Origin: Dehalococcoidales bacterium
Lineage (GTDB): Bacteria > Chloroflexota > Dehalococcoidia > Dehalococcoidales > UBA5760
Direction of reading: 5' to 3'
NCBI GenBank assembly: GCA_028710655.1
Contig: JAQTTS010000011.1
Coordinates: 1 to 18,982, forward strand
Length of the DNA stretch: 18,982 nucleotides
Shown: positions 1 through 6,172 of the stretch, one piece after another
How the letters are laid out: every line of letters begins with the position of its first letter
Position numbering within the stretch: the stretch's first letter is position 1
Translations under genes and position numbers: made by a program
The notes under the pieces: generated by a model
Seen by the model: the letters and a program-made list of their open reading frames with translations, nothing else
What the model was told of the DNA's origin: nothing
The model's database searches: none

Positions 1-236
1 TCAAGCGGCGCCACTAACCCTGCCGTGTAGAGATAGGCGCAGGCTTCCGCGTCGGTGCCGGTCATCGGCTCTCCCCGGAGCGATCGGACATTCTCGGTCA
101 ACCTCTCCAGGGTGATAGCCTCTTTCAGCCAGTCCGGCAGGGTATCTCCCCAGCCCCCAGGGTGGACAATAATAGGGTCCGTAAAGACACCCGCTATGTC
201 GGAGATGCCCTTCTCCAATTCTTTATTCGATTTCAA
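1..236 (-). CDS. Hypothetical protein, C-terminus cut off by window edge
   Basis: The reading frame is open for 78 codons and runs off the left edge. The start is a TTG at 234-236, chosen because a GGAGGT sits at ordinary spacing upstream and the preceding gene's TAA ends at the adjacent base (237-239). The peptide begins MKSNKELEKGISDIAGVF and contains a proline/glycine/tryptophan-rich stretch (DPIIVHPGGWGDTLPDW), then an amphipathic helix-rich part. I do not recognise a family. It is the most downstream visible gene of a minus-strand run of small genes and is probably translationally coupled to the gene before it. The coding call rests on the SD, the tight junction and a plausible soluble composition. 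Confidence 0.7.
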   Translation of the reverse strand, partial: MKSNKELEKGISDIAGVFTDPIIVHPGGWGDTLPDWLKEAITLERLTENVRSLRGEPMTGTDAEACAYLYTAGLVAPL

Positions 237-428
237 TTAGTACCTCCTGTTATTCAGAGTATTCCCCACAATTCTAACCTTACGGCGCCAGTAGGGGCAG
301 TCCTTGCCGTTATGTTTGATTCTCTCTTGGATAAACTCCGGTTTGGTATCGGCCTCTAGGCAGACGTAGTGAGGGACGAGGCCCCGGGACATGACGAAGT
401 GGTAGCAGGTATCGCATGACCTATTCAT
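237..428 (-). CDS. Small four-cysteine protein, putative metal-binding
   Basis: This encodes 63 residues. CxxC occurs at residues 5-8 (CDTC), with further cysteines at 23 and 44 (KDCPYW), a spacing compatible with a small zinc-binding knuckle. The ATG overlaps the stop of the upstream gene in an ATGA arrangement at 425-428, and GAGAGGTGAAGGT lies just before it, so translation is likely coupled. The C-terminus is basic (RRKVRIVGNTLNNRRY). No family is recognised. Zinc binding is inferred from cysteine spacing only. It sits in a run of accessory genes of a mobile element. Confidence 0.72.
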   Translation of the reverse strand: MNRSCDTCYHFVMSRGLVPHYVCLEADTKPEFIQERIKHNGKDCPYWRRKVRIVGNTLNNRRY

Positions 429-631
429 ACCTTCACCTCTCTTTTCTCCGGGTTTAGCACGGCTTTAAGTACCACTTCCCCGGTGTCGGCGTCGATAATC
501 TCGGTTACGCCCTCGGCGGGCACGCCGATGTATCTCATTTTTATCACCATCGGCACGGTTGAGAGCGCGTCCCGGGCATCCGTGGCCGTCACGGGATAGG
601 TGCAGGTCACCTTCACCTTGTATTTGGGCAA
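425..631 (-). CDS. Small hypothetical protein, TTG start
   Basis: This encodes 68 residues from a TTG at 629-631. A longer start, GTG at 638-640, would abut the AAAGGAGG with no spacing. The TTG is 8 nt from the same SD and is therefore preferred. The protein begins MPKYKVKVTCTYPVTATDARDAL and later reads EIIDADTGEVVLKAVLNPEKREVKV. The alternating hydrophobic/charged pattern suggests a small beta-rich or alpha/beta fold. No family is recognised. Its stop overlaps the next gene by 4 nt, so it belongs to the same minus-strand operon. Confidence 0.72.
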   Translation of the reverse strand: MPKYKVKVTCTYPVTATDARDALSTVPMVIKMRYIGVPAEGVTEIIDADTGEVVLKAVLNPEKREVKV

Positions 632-665
632 AGAAACCACCTCCTTTCCGGGCAGGGCCGGCCCG

Positions 666-1148
666 TTATTCTTTGAACTTGGTTATATGCAGGCATGCGT
701 AGTGTCTCCTGAAGTTGTCAACAGGACTTTGCCAGAATCCGTTGCGAAAGTCAAGAAGATAGTGCCAGTAACCCTGGTACTCCTGGGTCCGGACGGCCAC
801 CAGGTAATCGGTGAATATCCGGACACAGGCATCCCGCCTTCCCCTGAGCACAATGACACTGGGGATAATTTCTCCAGCGGCTCCGCCGAAACACAGGTTC
901 TCCACCTGTAGTTTCAGGATTTTCAGGTTGTCCAGCCAGAAGTGCTGGCCGCCGGCGTCGTAAGTGCCGATGTAGATATCCTTGCCCTCGAGGTCTGCAA
1001 GGATATCCCTCAGTTGGGCGATTGCCTCTCTCCGTTGCTTCCGGATTGGGACAAGAGCCTCCCTCTTGCCGAGGCGTACCGTTGTTCGTGGCTCTGGCTT
1101 CTCTATCTCGACCTTCGCCTCTTCGAAAAGGCCGAGCTGGTTTGACAT
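666..1148 (-). CDS. Hypothetical protein with N-terminal clamp-binding-like QLGLF
   Basis: This encodes 160 residues. The start at 1146-1148 was chosen over a longer frame because AAAGGGGGT lies at good spacing upstream. The N-terminus is MSNQLGLFEEAK, and residues 4-8, QLGLF, match the consensus bacterial beta-clamp-binding pentapeptide (QL[S/D]LF). Residues 15-60 are charged and helical. The rest looks alpha/beta and aromatic-rich (KDIYIGTYDAGGQHFWLDNL; QGYWHYLLDFRNGFWQSPVD) and ends in HYACLHITKFKE. No catalytic motif is recognised. Because the window also encodes a sliding-clamp homologue at 2061-3302, docking on that clamp is a reasonable inference. The molecular function remains unknown. 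Confidence 0.75.
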   Translation of the reverse strand: MSNQLGLFEEAKVEIEKPEPRTTVRLGKREALVPIRKQRREAIAQLRDILADLEGKDIYIGTYDAGGQHFWLDNLKILKLQVENLCFGGAAGEIIPSVIVLRGRRDACVRIFTDYLVAVRTQEYQGYWHYLLDFRNGFWQSPVDNFRRHYACLHITKFKE

Positions 1149-1214
1149 GATGATACCCCCTTTCTGCATCAAAATGACACAAATAGCATCACTTAGCACC
1201 AGTTAGGACCAGTT

Positions 1215-1535
1215 TCAGACAAGCATCTGCTGGCTGCCATGCTGCTGCCGGGCCCGGTCGGACTCCACGGCGCCACTGGGAAGATTATCGCGGACGCTCT
1301 GGAGGCCGGACCTTATTCGGCCTACGGGTTCCCACTGGCTGCCGCCGATCGCCCGGTCTATCTCGCTGATAACCCGGGTAAAGTGCTGGCTCATATACTC
1401 CGGCAGGTTGTCCAGTTTCAGGGCTTCCCTGGCGGCGTTGCGGGCGCACTCCAGCGGCTCGACAGCCTCATCGAGAAACCCCTCGACCATATCGGCGGCC
1501 TCACTTACTTTCAAGGCGCTCCATTTTATGGGCAT
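1215..1535 (-). CDS. Hypothetical helical protein
   Basis: This encodes 106 residues. The ATG at 1533-1535 is preceded by a near-perfect SD, AAAGGAGGTGATACT. The sequence is almost entirely helix-forming and acidic in its first half (KVSEAADMVEGFLDEAVEPLE) and polar in its second half (VGRIRSGLQSVRDNLPSGAVE), with no cysteine pair except a lone Cys and no membrane segment. No family is recognised. It lies in the same minus-strand series as its neighbours, separated by about 66 bases from the next gene. Confidence 0.75.
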   Translation of the reverse strand: MPIKWSALKVSEAADMVEGFLDEAVEPLECARNAAREALKLDNLPEYMSQHFTRVISEIDRAIGGSQWEPVGRIRSGLQSVRDNLPSGAVESDRARQQHGSQQMLV

Positions 1536-1595
1536 AGTATCACCTCCTTTCAGGCGGAAATATCCCTGTAGATTTGAGCGTTAGCCCGCTCATCA

Positions 1596-1624
1596 CCGGC
1601 CAGCAGCTCCTGGTTGCTGGCCGG
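1596..1624. repeat. Perfect 10-bp inverted repeat in a short intergenic gap
   Basis: CCGGCCAGCA at 1596-1605 pairs with TGCTGGCCGG at 1615-1624 around a 9-nt loop, between the genes at 1215-1535 and 1635-1916. No T-run follows on either strand, so an intrinsic terminator is unlikely. It could be an mRNA-stabilising stem or a processing site. A 26-codon frame starting at a TTG crosses it on the minus strand but has no SD. Confidence 0.5.
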
Positions 1625-1634
1625 GGTCAATGGG

Positions 1635-1916
1635 TTAATACTCGTCTGGGAACAAGATAGTGGTAGCCGACCTGTCGGCCTCGGTGATAATCCAGATTTT
1701 AGGCAGGCCCTCGGCTTCATAGGCTGACAGGAGCCGGAAGCCTTCTTTAAGGCTAAGCTCGTTCTCCTGCTTGTCCTCATCGGATAGGTTGCCCCAGTCC
1801 CCCCGCCGGTGGCGGGTGAGGCTACTCATTACGAACTTGGCAAAAGCCTCATTCTCGGCAACCTGGTCATTGACGCCACGTGTCATAACAAGACGTCCCA
1901 GTTTGAAACTAATCAA
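1635..1916 (-). CDS. Conserved mobile-element hypothetical protein (TRGVND...TEADRSATT family)
   Basis: This encodes 93 residues from a TTG at 1914-1916. The start is supported by AAGGAG six bases upstream. The first ATG in frame comes ten codons later and has no SD. Residues from MTRGVNDQVAENEAFAKFV through RHRRGDWGNLSDEDK to IWIITEADRSATTILFPDEY resemble a small protein common on plasmids and integrative elements of Firmicutes and related bacteria. From memory, that family is sometimes mis-labelled as a type I restriction subunit. Its function is unknown. It has a GDWG motif, a conserved acidic middle and the WIITEADRSATT signature near the C-terminus. A structured, terminator-like hairpin directly precedes it. 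Confidence 0.85.
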   Translation of the reverse strand: MISFKLGRLVMTRGVNDQVAENEAFAKFVMSSLTRHRRGDWGNLSDEDKQENELSLKEGFRLLSAYEAEGLPKIWIITEADRSATTILFPDEY

Positions 1917-1936
1917 ATTCGTCTCCTTTCCGTCAC

Positions 1937-1979
1937 AAAAAAGGGGGTCTACTCCCGCATCGGGGAGCAAAACCCCCTT
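1937..1979 (-). terminator. Second of two tandem terminator-like hairpins after the clamp gene
   Basis: On the minus strand AAGGGGG (1973-1979) pairs with CCCCCTT (1941-1947), with an inner stem CTCCC/GGGAG, followed by a run of six T. It lies immediately before the SD of the gene at 1635-1916, so it could act as a terminator or as a leader attenuator for that gene. Confidence 0.6.
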
Positions 1980-1980
1980 G

Positions 1981-2019
1981 AAAAAACAAAAAAGGGCGAG
2001 TGATTAAACCCGCCCCTTT
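1981..2019 (-). terminator. Rho-independent terminator of the sliding-clamp gene
   Basis: On the minus strand AAAGGGGCGGG (2009-2019) pairs with CTCGCCCTTT (1991-2000), with one bulged G and an 8-nt loop. It is followed by a long T-rich tract (TTTTTTGTTTTTT). It starts about 40 bases after the clamp stop codon. Confidence 0.75.
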
Positions 2020-2060
2020 CTGCGTGGCTGTTTTCTGTGTTCAAGCGTTCAGACTTGACT

Positions 2061-3302
2061 TTATGCTACGGCTACAGGTTCTTTCGCCTTGTGCTTCCGC
2101 TTCGGCTTGTCCTCGGCTTCCGCTTCGGTTGCCTCTATAGGCTCGGCTTCCGTCTCGGTTGCTTCGGTTGCTTCCGCTTCCGCTTCCGGCTCGGCTTCTG
2201 TCTCCGGCTCGGTTGCCTCGGCTTCGGTGTTCGGCTTGTCTCCGGTCAGCATTGGCATGGTAACAAGCTGGTATCCGTCAACCTGAAAGAGGACTGGCGA
2301 CTTGCTATCGGTGAGCTTCAAGTCCACCATGCCGTTACAGGCTCTCAGGGCGTCTGCCAGATACTTGCCGTCAACCCTTACCTTGTTTGGCTCACCATCT
2401 ATGTCGGCTGGTATAACCGCTTGCCCCTTATCATCGGGACTTGACAGTATCACCATACCGTCATTGGTGGTGAGGTCTATCGGGTATGAATTGCTATCGG
2501 CTAACACCTTTAGCGAACCTACGGCCTTGACTGCCTCAACGGTGTCAAAGTGAATAGCGGTCTTTGTCTCAACGGGGATTAGCTTCTCATAGTCGGGGAA
2601 AGTGCCATCGGCACTCACGAAGCTATACCGAATTGCCTCGGTATCAATGAGTAACTTCATTCCGTCAAGGCTCTCACCGCTTTTCTCAAAGCTCAGATTA
2701 ACACGCCTTGCTTTACGCAGGGCGTTAGCGATGCCCCACAGGTCATCCCGCATTATCAGGGCTTGCCCTTCGCCGTCAAAGTCTATGCTCTGGACTGCCA
2801 GCCGGAAGCCGTCAGCACTTATGATGTTTAGCTTCCCCTCACCGGCTTTGAATAACACGCATTGTAAAACGGGGCGGTTATCCTCTTTTGATGTGAAGGG
2901 GAGCGTTCTGTTAAGTGCCTCGGCAAGCTCAACATTCCCGATGTTAGGCTTGACAGCGTTGTTAGGGCTTACTCTGACATCGGCGTTAGTCATAGGGGTA
3001 TTTTCGCCTATCCAAGCCATGTCCTCAAGGTAACTGGTATTGCTACCGCAAATTACTTTCAGGCGTTTACCGATGCCATGCGTCTCGCTATCTGCACCGT
3101 TAGCCGGAACGATTTTTACTACGTTGCTTCCGGCTATTGCCTTTAAGTAACCGAGTAAGCCTTTACGCCCAACAGTGAAGTCCAGCAGCATCAGCCTATC
3201 GGCTAATGCTCTGGACAAGGCGTTTACCAGTGTAGCTCTATGAGCTACAAAGCCGTTACCTGAACGCTTGCCCACAATATTCAGTTTTTCCAGTTTATTC
3301 AC
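2061..3302 (-). CDS. dnaN: DNA polymerase III beta sliding-clamp homologue with acidic C-terminal tail
   Basis: This encodes 413 residues. The clamp tethers replicative polymerase and other factors to DNA as a ring. Domain II is clear: VELAEALNRTLPFTSKEDNRP at about 124-144, then VLQCVLFK and ISADGFRLAV at about 161-170. FPDYEKLIP at 235-243 matches the FPDYxxxIP motif, and the clamp fold ends at YQLVTMPML (344-352), equivalent to the conserved MPMRL-like terminus. Residues 1-120 match the usual domain I poorly by eye. The protein then continues for 61 residues of Glu/Ala/Thr repeats (357-399) and a basic end (KPKRKHKAKEPVAVA), which is absent from typical clamps of about 370 residues. The GTG start touches the AAAAGGG SD, so the exact start is uncertain. 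The gene is followed by strong terminators. It is probably the element's own clamp. Confidence 0.9.
   Translation of the reverse strand: MNKLEKLNIVGKRSGNGFVAHRATLVNALSRALADRLMLLDFTVGRKGLLGYLKAIAGSNVVKIVPANGADSETHGIGKRLKVICGSNTSYLEDMAWIGENTPMTNADVRVSPNNAVKPNIGNVELAEALNRTLPFTSKEDNRPVLQCVLFKAGEGKLNIISADGFRLAVQSIDFDGEGQALIMRDDLWGIANALRKARRVNLSFEKSGESLDGMKLLIDTEAIRYSFVSADGTFPDYEKLIPVETKTAIHFDTVEAVKAVGSLKVLADSNSYPIDLTTNDGMVILSSPDDKGQAVIPADIDGEPNKVRVDGKYLADALRACNGMVDLKLTDSKSPVLFQVDGYQLVTMPMLTGDKPNTEAEATEPETEAEPEAEAEATEATETEAEPIEATEAEAEDKPKRKHKAKEPVAVA
2106..2234 (-). repeat. Low-complexity Glu/Ala/Thr repeat coding the clamp tail
   Basis: Degenerate in-frame repeats (units such as ACCGAAGC, GAAGCGGAAGC and GAGGCAACC on the minus strand) encode TEAEA/PEAEAE runs at about residues 357-399 of the clamp. 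The pattern suggests growth by slippage or unequal recombination. Confidence 0.7.
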
Positions 3303-3416
3303 CCCTTTTGACTATCCGGTGCTTGGGCAAGCTCCGGCTTCGTCTAATAGTAAGCTACCGTCTAGCTGAGATACTCTAGCCTAAACGGTGCTTCCACTAT
3401 ATATACTGCAATAAAG

Positions 3417-3452
3417 GGGCTTTTTGGGACATCAGAGCAGGGCTTTTTGGGA
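3417..3452. repeat. 13-bp direct repeat spanning the stop of the sigma-like gene
   Basis: GGGCTTTTTGGGA occurs at 3417-3429 and again at 3440-3452, with a period of 23 bp. The second copy lies inside the last codons (SQKALL) of the gene at 3432-4190 and the first lies just beyond its stop. It resembles a short tandem duplication of the gene end. Confidence 0.6.
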
Positions 3453-4190
3453 TGTTTTCCGGTATCGGTAAAGATACTTGCGGTCAGCCTCGGAAAGCGT
3501 CTTGCCATCCAGCTTTTTATAGGCTATCTCGGCAAGCCTCGGCGATAACGCCTCAGTCAGCTTTTTAAGGTCATACCACTGGTCGGGCATATCTTCTACC
3601 CTGTCAGATGCTACCGTGTCCAGCAGTGTTACCCTGTAGCCTTCGGGGTCTATCACTTCGCCGTCTAGCCGTTCCACTGGTCTAACCGCCAGCCAGGCAC
3701 ACCGCTTGCTCTCGGTATGCCTCTGACAGTTACGGCAGTGCGGTTCTACCGGATAGCCGTTGACGATGCAAACTCTAGTCGCATAGCGGTTTAGGTTGCG
3801 GAAATACAGGGCTACCATCAGGGAAGCTATCCGGTAGGCTCTCAGCTCCGGCAGGGGCTTGCCGTCTCTCGCTTCTGCCTTCTCCAGCTCCAGCATGGTA
3901 TCGTGTCTCCAGTCGTCTCTATCTTGAGCTGGTATATGGCTCTCGTATCGGCTGGTAACTTCATAGTAGCTTGCCCAAGCCCCGGTCAAGCCTTGATATT
4001 CGGGCTTGGTCTGGTCGGGCTTCCGGCGGGGTCGGCTTTTCATAGAGCGTTTGCAACCTGTTGACAGGGCGCCAATCCCTTGCCTGATAGCTTCGGCTCT
4101 CCGTTTGGTATCTAGTACCGCCTCAAGTGTCCCTGGGGGAAGCTCGCCATTAGCTTGCCTTGACTTCAACTCGGTCATAGTCATTACCAT
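3432..4190 (-). CDS. Sigma-70-like DNA-binding/transcription factor, putative
   Basis: This encodes 252 residues from the ATG at 4188-4190. That start lies 7 nt from GAGGT, whereas the ATG at 4194-4196 is too close to it. A helical block at about 90-135 (DRDDWRHDTMLELEKAEARDG, then AYRIASLMVALYFRNLNR) looks like a divergent sigma region 2. A cysteine-containing insert follows (CRNCQRH, later C164), then LLDTVASDRVED. The C-terminal helical block is LSPRLAEIAYKKLDGKTLSEADRKYLYRYRKTSQKALL, read as region-4-like. From memory, similar proteins ending in YLxRYRKxxQKxLF occur in Dehalococcoidia-type elements. The role is inferred, probably recognition of the element's own promoters. The N-terminal 60 residues are basic and probably disordered. 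No other function is recognised. Confidence 0.6.
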   Translation of the reverse strand: MVMTMTELKSRQANGELPPGTLEAVLDTKRRAEAIRQGIGALSTGCKRSMKSRPRRKPDQTKPEYQGLTGAWASYYEVTSRYESHIPAQDRDDWRHDTMLELEKAEARDGKPLPELRAYRIASLMVALYFRNLNRYATRVCIVNGYPVEPHCRNCQRHTESKRCAWLAVRPVERLDGEVIDPEGYRVTLLDTVASDRVEDMPDQWYDLKKLTEALSPRLAEIAYKKLDGKTLSEADRKYLYRYRKTSQKALL

Positions 4191-4272
4191 CGCCATTACC
4201 TCACTTTCAGTCTGGCAAGCGTTCAGGTTCTAGGCTCGGTTTATTCGGTTGTTAAGGTGCTAACTGGACTAA

Positions 4273-4290
4273 ACAGTATTCTAATACTGT
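4273..4290. promoter_or_regulatory. Operator-like perfect dyad (motif site A)
   Basis: ACAGTATT-CT-AATACTGT is a perfect 8+2+8 palindrome in the region upstream of the sigma-like gene. The same motif recurs at 6513-6530, 12310-12327, 14551-14568 and 17173-17190. It overlaps the proposed -10 of the minus-strand promoter, the position expected for a repressor site. Confidence 0.6.
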
Positions 4291-4310
4291 GTAGCCTAGC
4301 CTCAATTCAA
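4281..4310 (-). promoter_or_regulatory. Possible sigma-70-type promoter for the sigma-like gene
   Basis: The minus strand reads TTGAAT (4305-4310), 18 bp, TATTAG (4281-4286). The match is moderate. A second -35-like TTGACA at 4334-4339 has no good -10 at the right distance. Transcription would start about 80 bases before the ATG. Confidence 0.35.
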
Positions 4311-4630
4311 GCCTAGCATAGGCAATACCGGCTTGTCAAGTCCGGCGATTGGCGGTGCTGGCGGGGCTGCTGCTGGCGGTAATCATTCATTATCTTGAAT
4401 ATGGCGGCATCCGGCGGAAATCGGATTTTGTGGGGAACTTTGCGGGGAACATTGTGTCGTTAGCCGCCGCAGGAACTGGGGTAGCCGGCGTAGGCACTTG
4501 TGAGTTGTCGGACCGGTACGGCGTGGAATTGAGGCTAAAATAGGGCGATAACGCTAACCGCGGTCACTGCCTATAACTGGGTGACAAATATAGAATGGTT
4601 GAAATGGTTATCCGGGACCGCGAGCCGGTG

Positions 4631-5560
4631 TCAACGCTTCTTCTGCCAGAGCGGAAGGAAGGGGTGGATTGAATATATGACCTTGTCGATACCGAAAGGG
4701 TCGGTGTCCAGTATTTCCGGATGGCGATAGACGCCGACCATGGCCACGCCGCCGAAGAAGCCACCCATGGACTTCCGGCTCCAGCCTGAATAGTCCGCGA
4801 TAAGCGCCGGGTCCAAATTGTTCTTGGGCAGAGCCGCGGCTATCATTGTGGTCAGCGTGTGGCGGATACCATGCCACCCCCACCCGGGCTGGTGTTCAAG
4901 CCCAGCCTTGACGCAGATTCGGCGGAACATCAGGGAAAGGGCCGAGGGATTGTGCTCCTTGGGGCGGTACTCGGCGAAAATTCGCTTGAGAGCCGGCGGG
5001 ATCTGGTGCTTTACCTTTCGACCATGCTTGGAGTGGTGAATGATGAAGGTATCGTCATCATAGTCGCGTTTCTTGATACGGGAGAGGTCTTCCCGGCGAA
5101 CGATAAAGGTGGTGGCTATCGCCAGGTAGAACCTCTCGGCGGTGGAGTACTTCCCCTGGGCTTTTATCATCCGCGAGATGTCATCAGGCGAGAGAGGGTG
5201 GGACTGGGCCTCATCTTCAGGGTACGGGGTATCATCTGCTTCAAAGGGCCAGGGCCAACCGTTGGCCAATGCTAGCTTCTTGACGTGAAAAAACTCCTTG
5301 CGCAGGGTGCGTTCGCTGATCCCCTCGCGCCGGCGCCGGATAAAGTACTGACGGAAGTCGCTATCGGTCGGCACCTGGTTATTCTTCAGCCCGGCGAGAA
5401 AGTTGGTGCCGGTGACCAGGTAGCTGGATAATGTGCCCGGGGCCCGGAGCCGTGGGGATGAGAGACGTTCTACTAATCTGTCAAGCGCCGGGTGCAGCTT
5501 GGGGGCGGTTTTGTTGGCGAAAGGCGTTGGCTTTCGCCGTGTCTTCTTTCTGGTGACCAT
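4631..5560 (-). CDS. int: Tyrosine recombinase (phage-type integrase)
   Basis: This encodes 309 residues, a normal length. It carries out site-specific DNA strand exchange through a covalent phosphotyrosine. An N-terminal SAM-like DNA-binding region covers about 25-100 (LSSYLVTGTNFLAGL; SERTLRKEFFHVKKLA), and the catalytic domain follows from about 120. Catalytic residues can be assigned as Arg155/156 in TTFIVRREDLSRI, a Lys in KHGRKVKH (about 178-184), His230-x-x-Arg233 in HGIRHTLTTMI, Trp260 in DYSGWS, and Tyr278 in VGVYRHP. The Trp-to-Tyr gap (18 residues, Gly-rich) is longer than the usual 9, so the nucleophile assignment is less certain. The SD is GGGAGGAT. It is the last gene of the minus-strand run 4631-6478. 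It probably integrates or excises the element or resolves multimers. Confidence 0.88.
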   Translation of the reverse strand: MVTRKKTRRKPTPFANKTAPKLHPALDRLVERLSSPRLRAPGTLSSYLVTGTNFLAGLKNNQVPTDSDFRQYFIRRRREGISERTLRKEFFHVKKLALANGWPWPFEADDTPYPEDEAQSHPLSPDDISRMIKAQGKYSTAERFYLAIATTFIVRREDLSRIKKRDYDDDTFIIHHSKHGRKVKHQIPPALKRIFAEYRPKEHNPSALSLMFRRICVKAGLEHQPGWGWHGIRHTLTTMIAAALPKNNLDPALIADYSGWSRKSMGGFFGGVAMVGVYRHPEILDTDPFGIDKVIYSIHPFLPLWQKKR

Positions 5561-5562
5561 TT

Positions 5563-5904
5563 TTAGTTATCCTCCCGAGGCGGATTGTTGGCCGGCGCGG
5601 CGAGCGGTTTCTGTAGTTTCCTGCCCAGCTCGTAGCCGGTGATCAGCATCTCTGTCATAGCGCCCATGGTCATCGAGGCGGGATCCTGATTGTTCTTGGC
5701 CGCGACGAGAGCCAAGCCGGCCCACCTCTCTATGACAAAAGAAGTAATTGCCCGGCGAGTCTTGCCGTCAAGGTCTGCCGGCTGCGGTTCTGGCATCTGT
5801 TTCAGTAATTGGTATAATTCCCCATCCCTGTCGCTGGTTCTCCTCATATCAATCGAGGCAAGAACTCTTGCTTTATCCTTGGGTGTTAGCGTGTTGTCAG
5901 CCAT
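5563..5904 (-). CDS. Hypothetical helical protein upstream of integrase
   Basis: This encodes 113 residues. The ATG at 5902-5904 is chosen because it lies 9 nt from AAAGGAGG. The longer ATG at 5911-5913 directly abuts that SD. The sequence (MADNTLTPKDKARVLASIDMRR, then KTRRAITSFVIERWAGLALVAAKN and AMTEMLITGYELGRKL) is helical with a proline-rich C-terminus (AAPANNPPREDN). No membrane helix is convincing and no family is recognised. It ends two bases before the integrase start, so the two are probably co-translated. An accessory role for the recombinase, such as a directionality factor, is possible but unsupported by any motif. Confidence 0.72.
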   Translation of the reverse strand: MADNTLTPKDKARVLASIDMRRTSDRDGELYQLLKQMPEPQPADLDGKTRRAITSFVIERWAGLALVAAKNNQDPASMTMGAMTEMLITGYELGRKLQKPLAAPANNPPREDN

Positions 5905-5925
5905 TGTTCGCATCCTCCTTTAAGT

Positions 5926-6168
5926 TTAAACCCTTCCGTGGACTTCGCCCGCGGTAATCTTTAACCTCAGCCCCAGGGCGATACCGTATCTTAGGGCATT
6001 AATGACGACCTGGTCGGTCGGGGACTGGCGCTGCTCACTCATCTTCATCAGTGCCTCGGTGGCCAGCGAGCAGTAGTGCCGGAGTACCATACTTTCATCC
6101 TCTTGGAGAGATTCCAGCAGGGTCAAGCCATCTTCCTGCCGGCGTTTCATATCGTCAAAGTCTATCAT
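5926..6168 (-). CDS. Small helical hypothetical protein
   Basis: This encodes 80 residues, MIDFDDMKRRQEDGLTLLES and onward, mostly amphipathic helix, with ALRYGIALGLRLKI near the end. Its C-terminal half (INALRYGIALGLRLK) resembles ITGYELGRKLQK of the following gene, so the two may be distant relatives. The SD is weak (GGGGAAATAAACCA), and the ATG lies 4 nt after the upstream stop, which fits translational coupling. No family is recognised. Confidence 0.68.
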   Translation of the reverse strand: MIDFDDMKRRQEDGLTLLESLQEDESMVLRHYCSLATEALMKMSEQRQSPTDQVVINALRYGIALGLRLKITAGEVHGRV

Positions 6169-6172
6169 TGGT

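Larger units (their letters stand above)
4197..4630. other. 434-bp gene-poor region between sigma-like gene and integrase
   Basis: I see no convincing gene here. The left part holds the perfect dyad at 4273-4290 and a possible minus-strand promoter for the sigma-like gene. The right part (about 4340-4560) has a hydrophobic plus-strand frame of 64 codons from a TTG without SD. Its position beside the integrase makes it a candidate place for an attachment site, but no partner repeat is visible in the window. Confidence 0.4.

Noticed and set aside
751..1182. Overlapping minus-strand frame of 143 codons
   Set aside because: It is an alternative frame of the 666-1148 gene, dominated by Arg/Gly/Pro as expected for an out-of-frame reading. 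The other frame has the SD.
2089..2444. Plus-strand frames rich in Ser/Ala/Val or Phe/Arg/Leu opposite the clamp
   Set aside because: They are produced by the low-complexity tail repeat read on the wrong strand.
4273..4290. Reading the dyad as a LexA (SOS) box
   Set aside because: The half-sites are in the opposite order to the E. coli CTGT...ACAG box, and the spacing does not match the SOS boxes I know. No LexA-like gene is present in the window.
4349..4543. Hydrophobic 64-codon plus-strand frame from a TTG
   Set aside because: It has no SD or promoter, its composition is low-complexity Gly/Ala/Leu, and it lies in a gene-poor gap. It could be a gene remnant but is not supportable as a gene.
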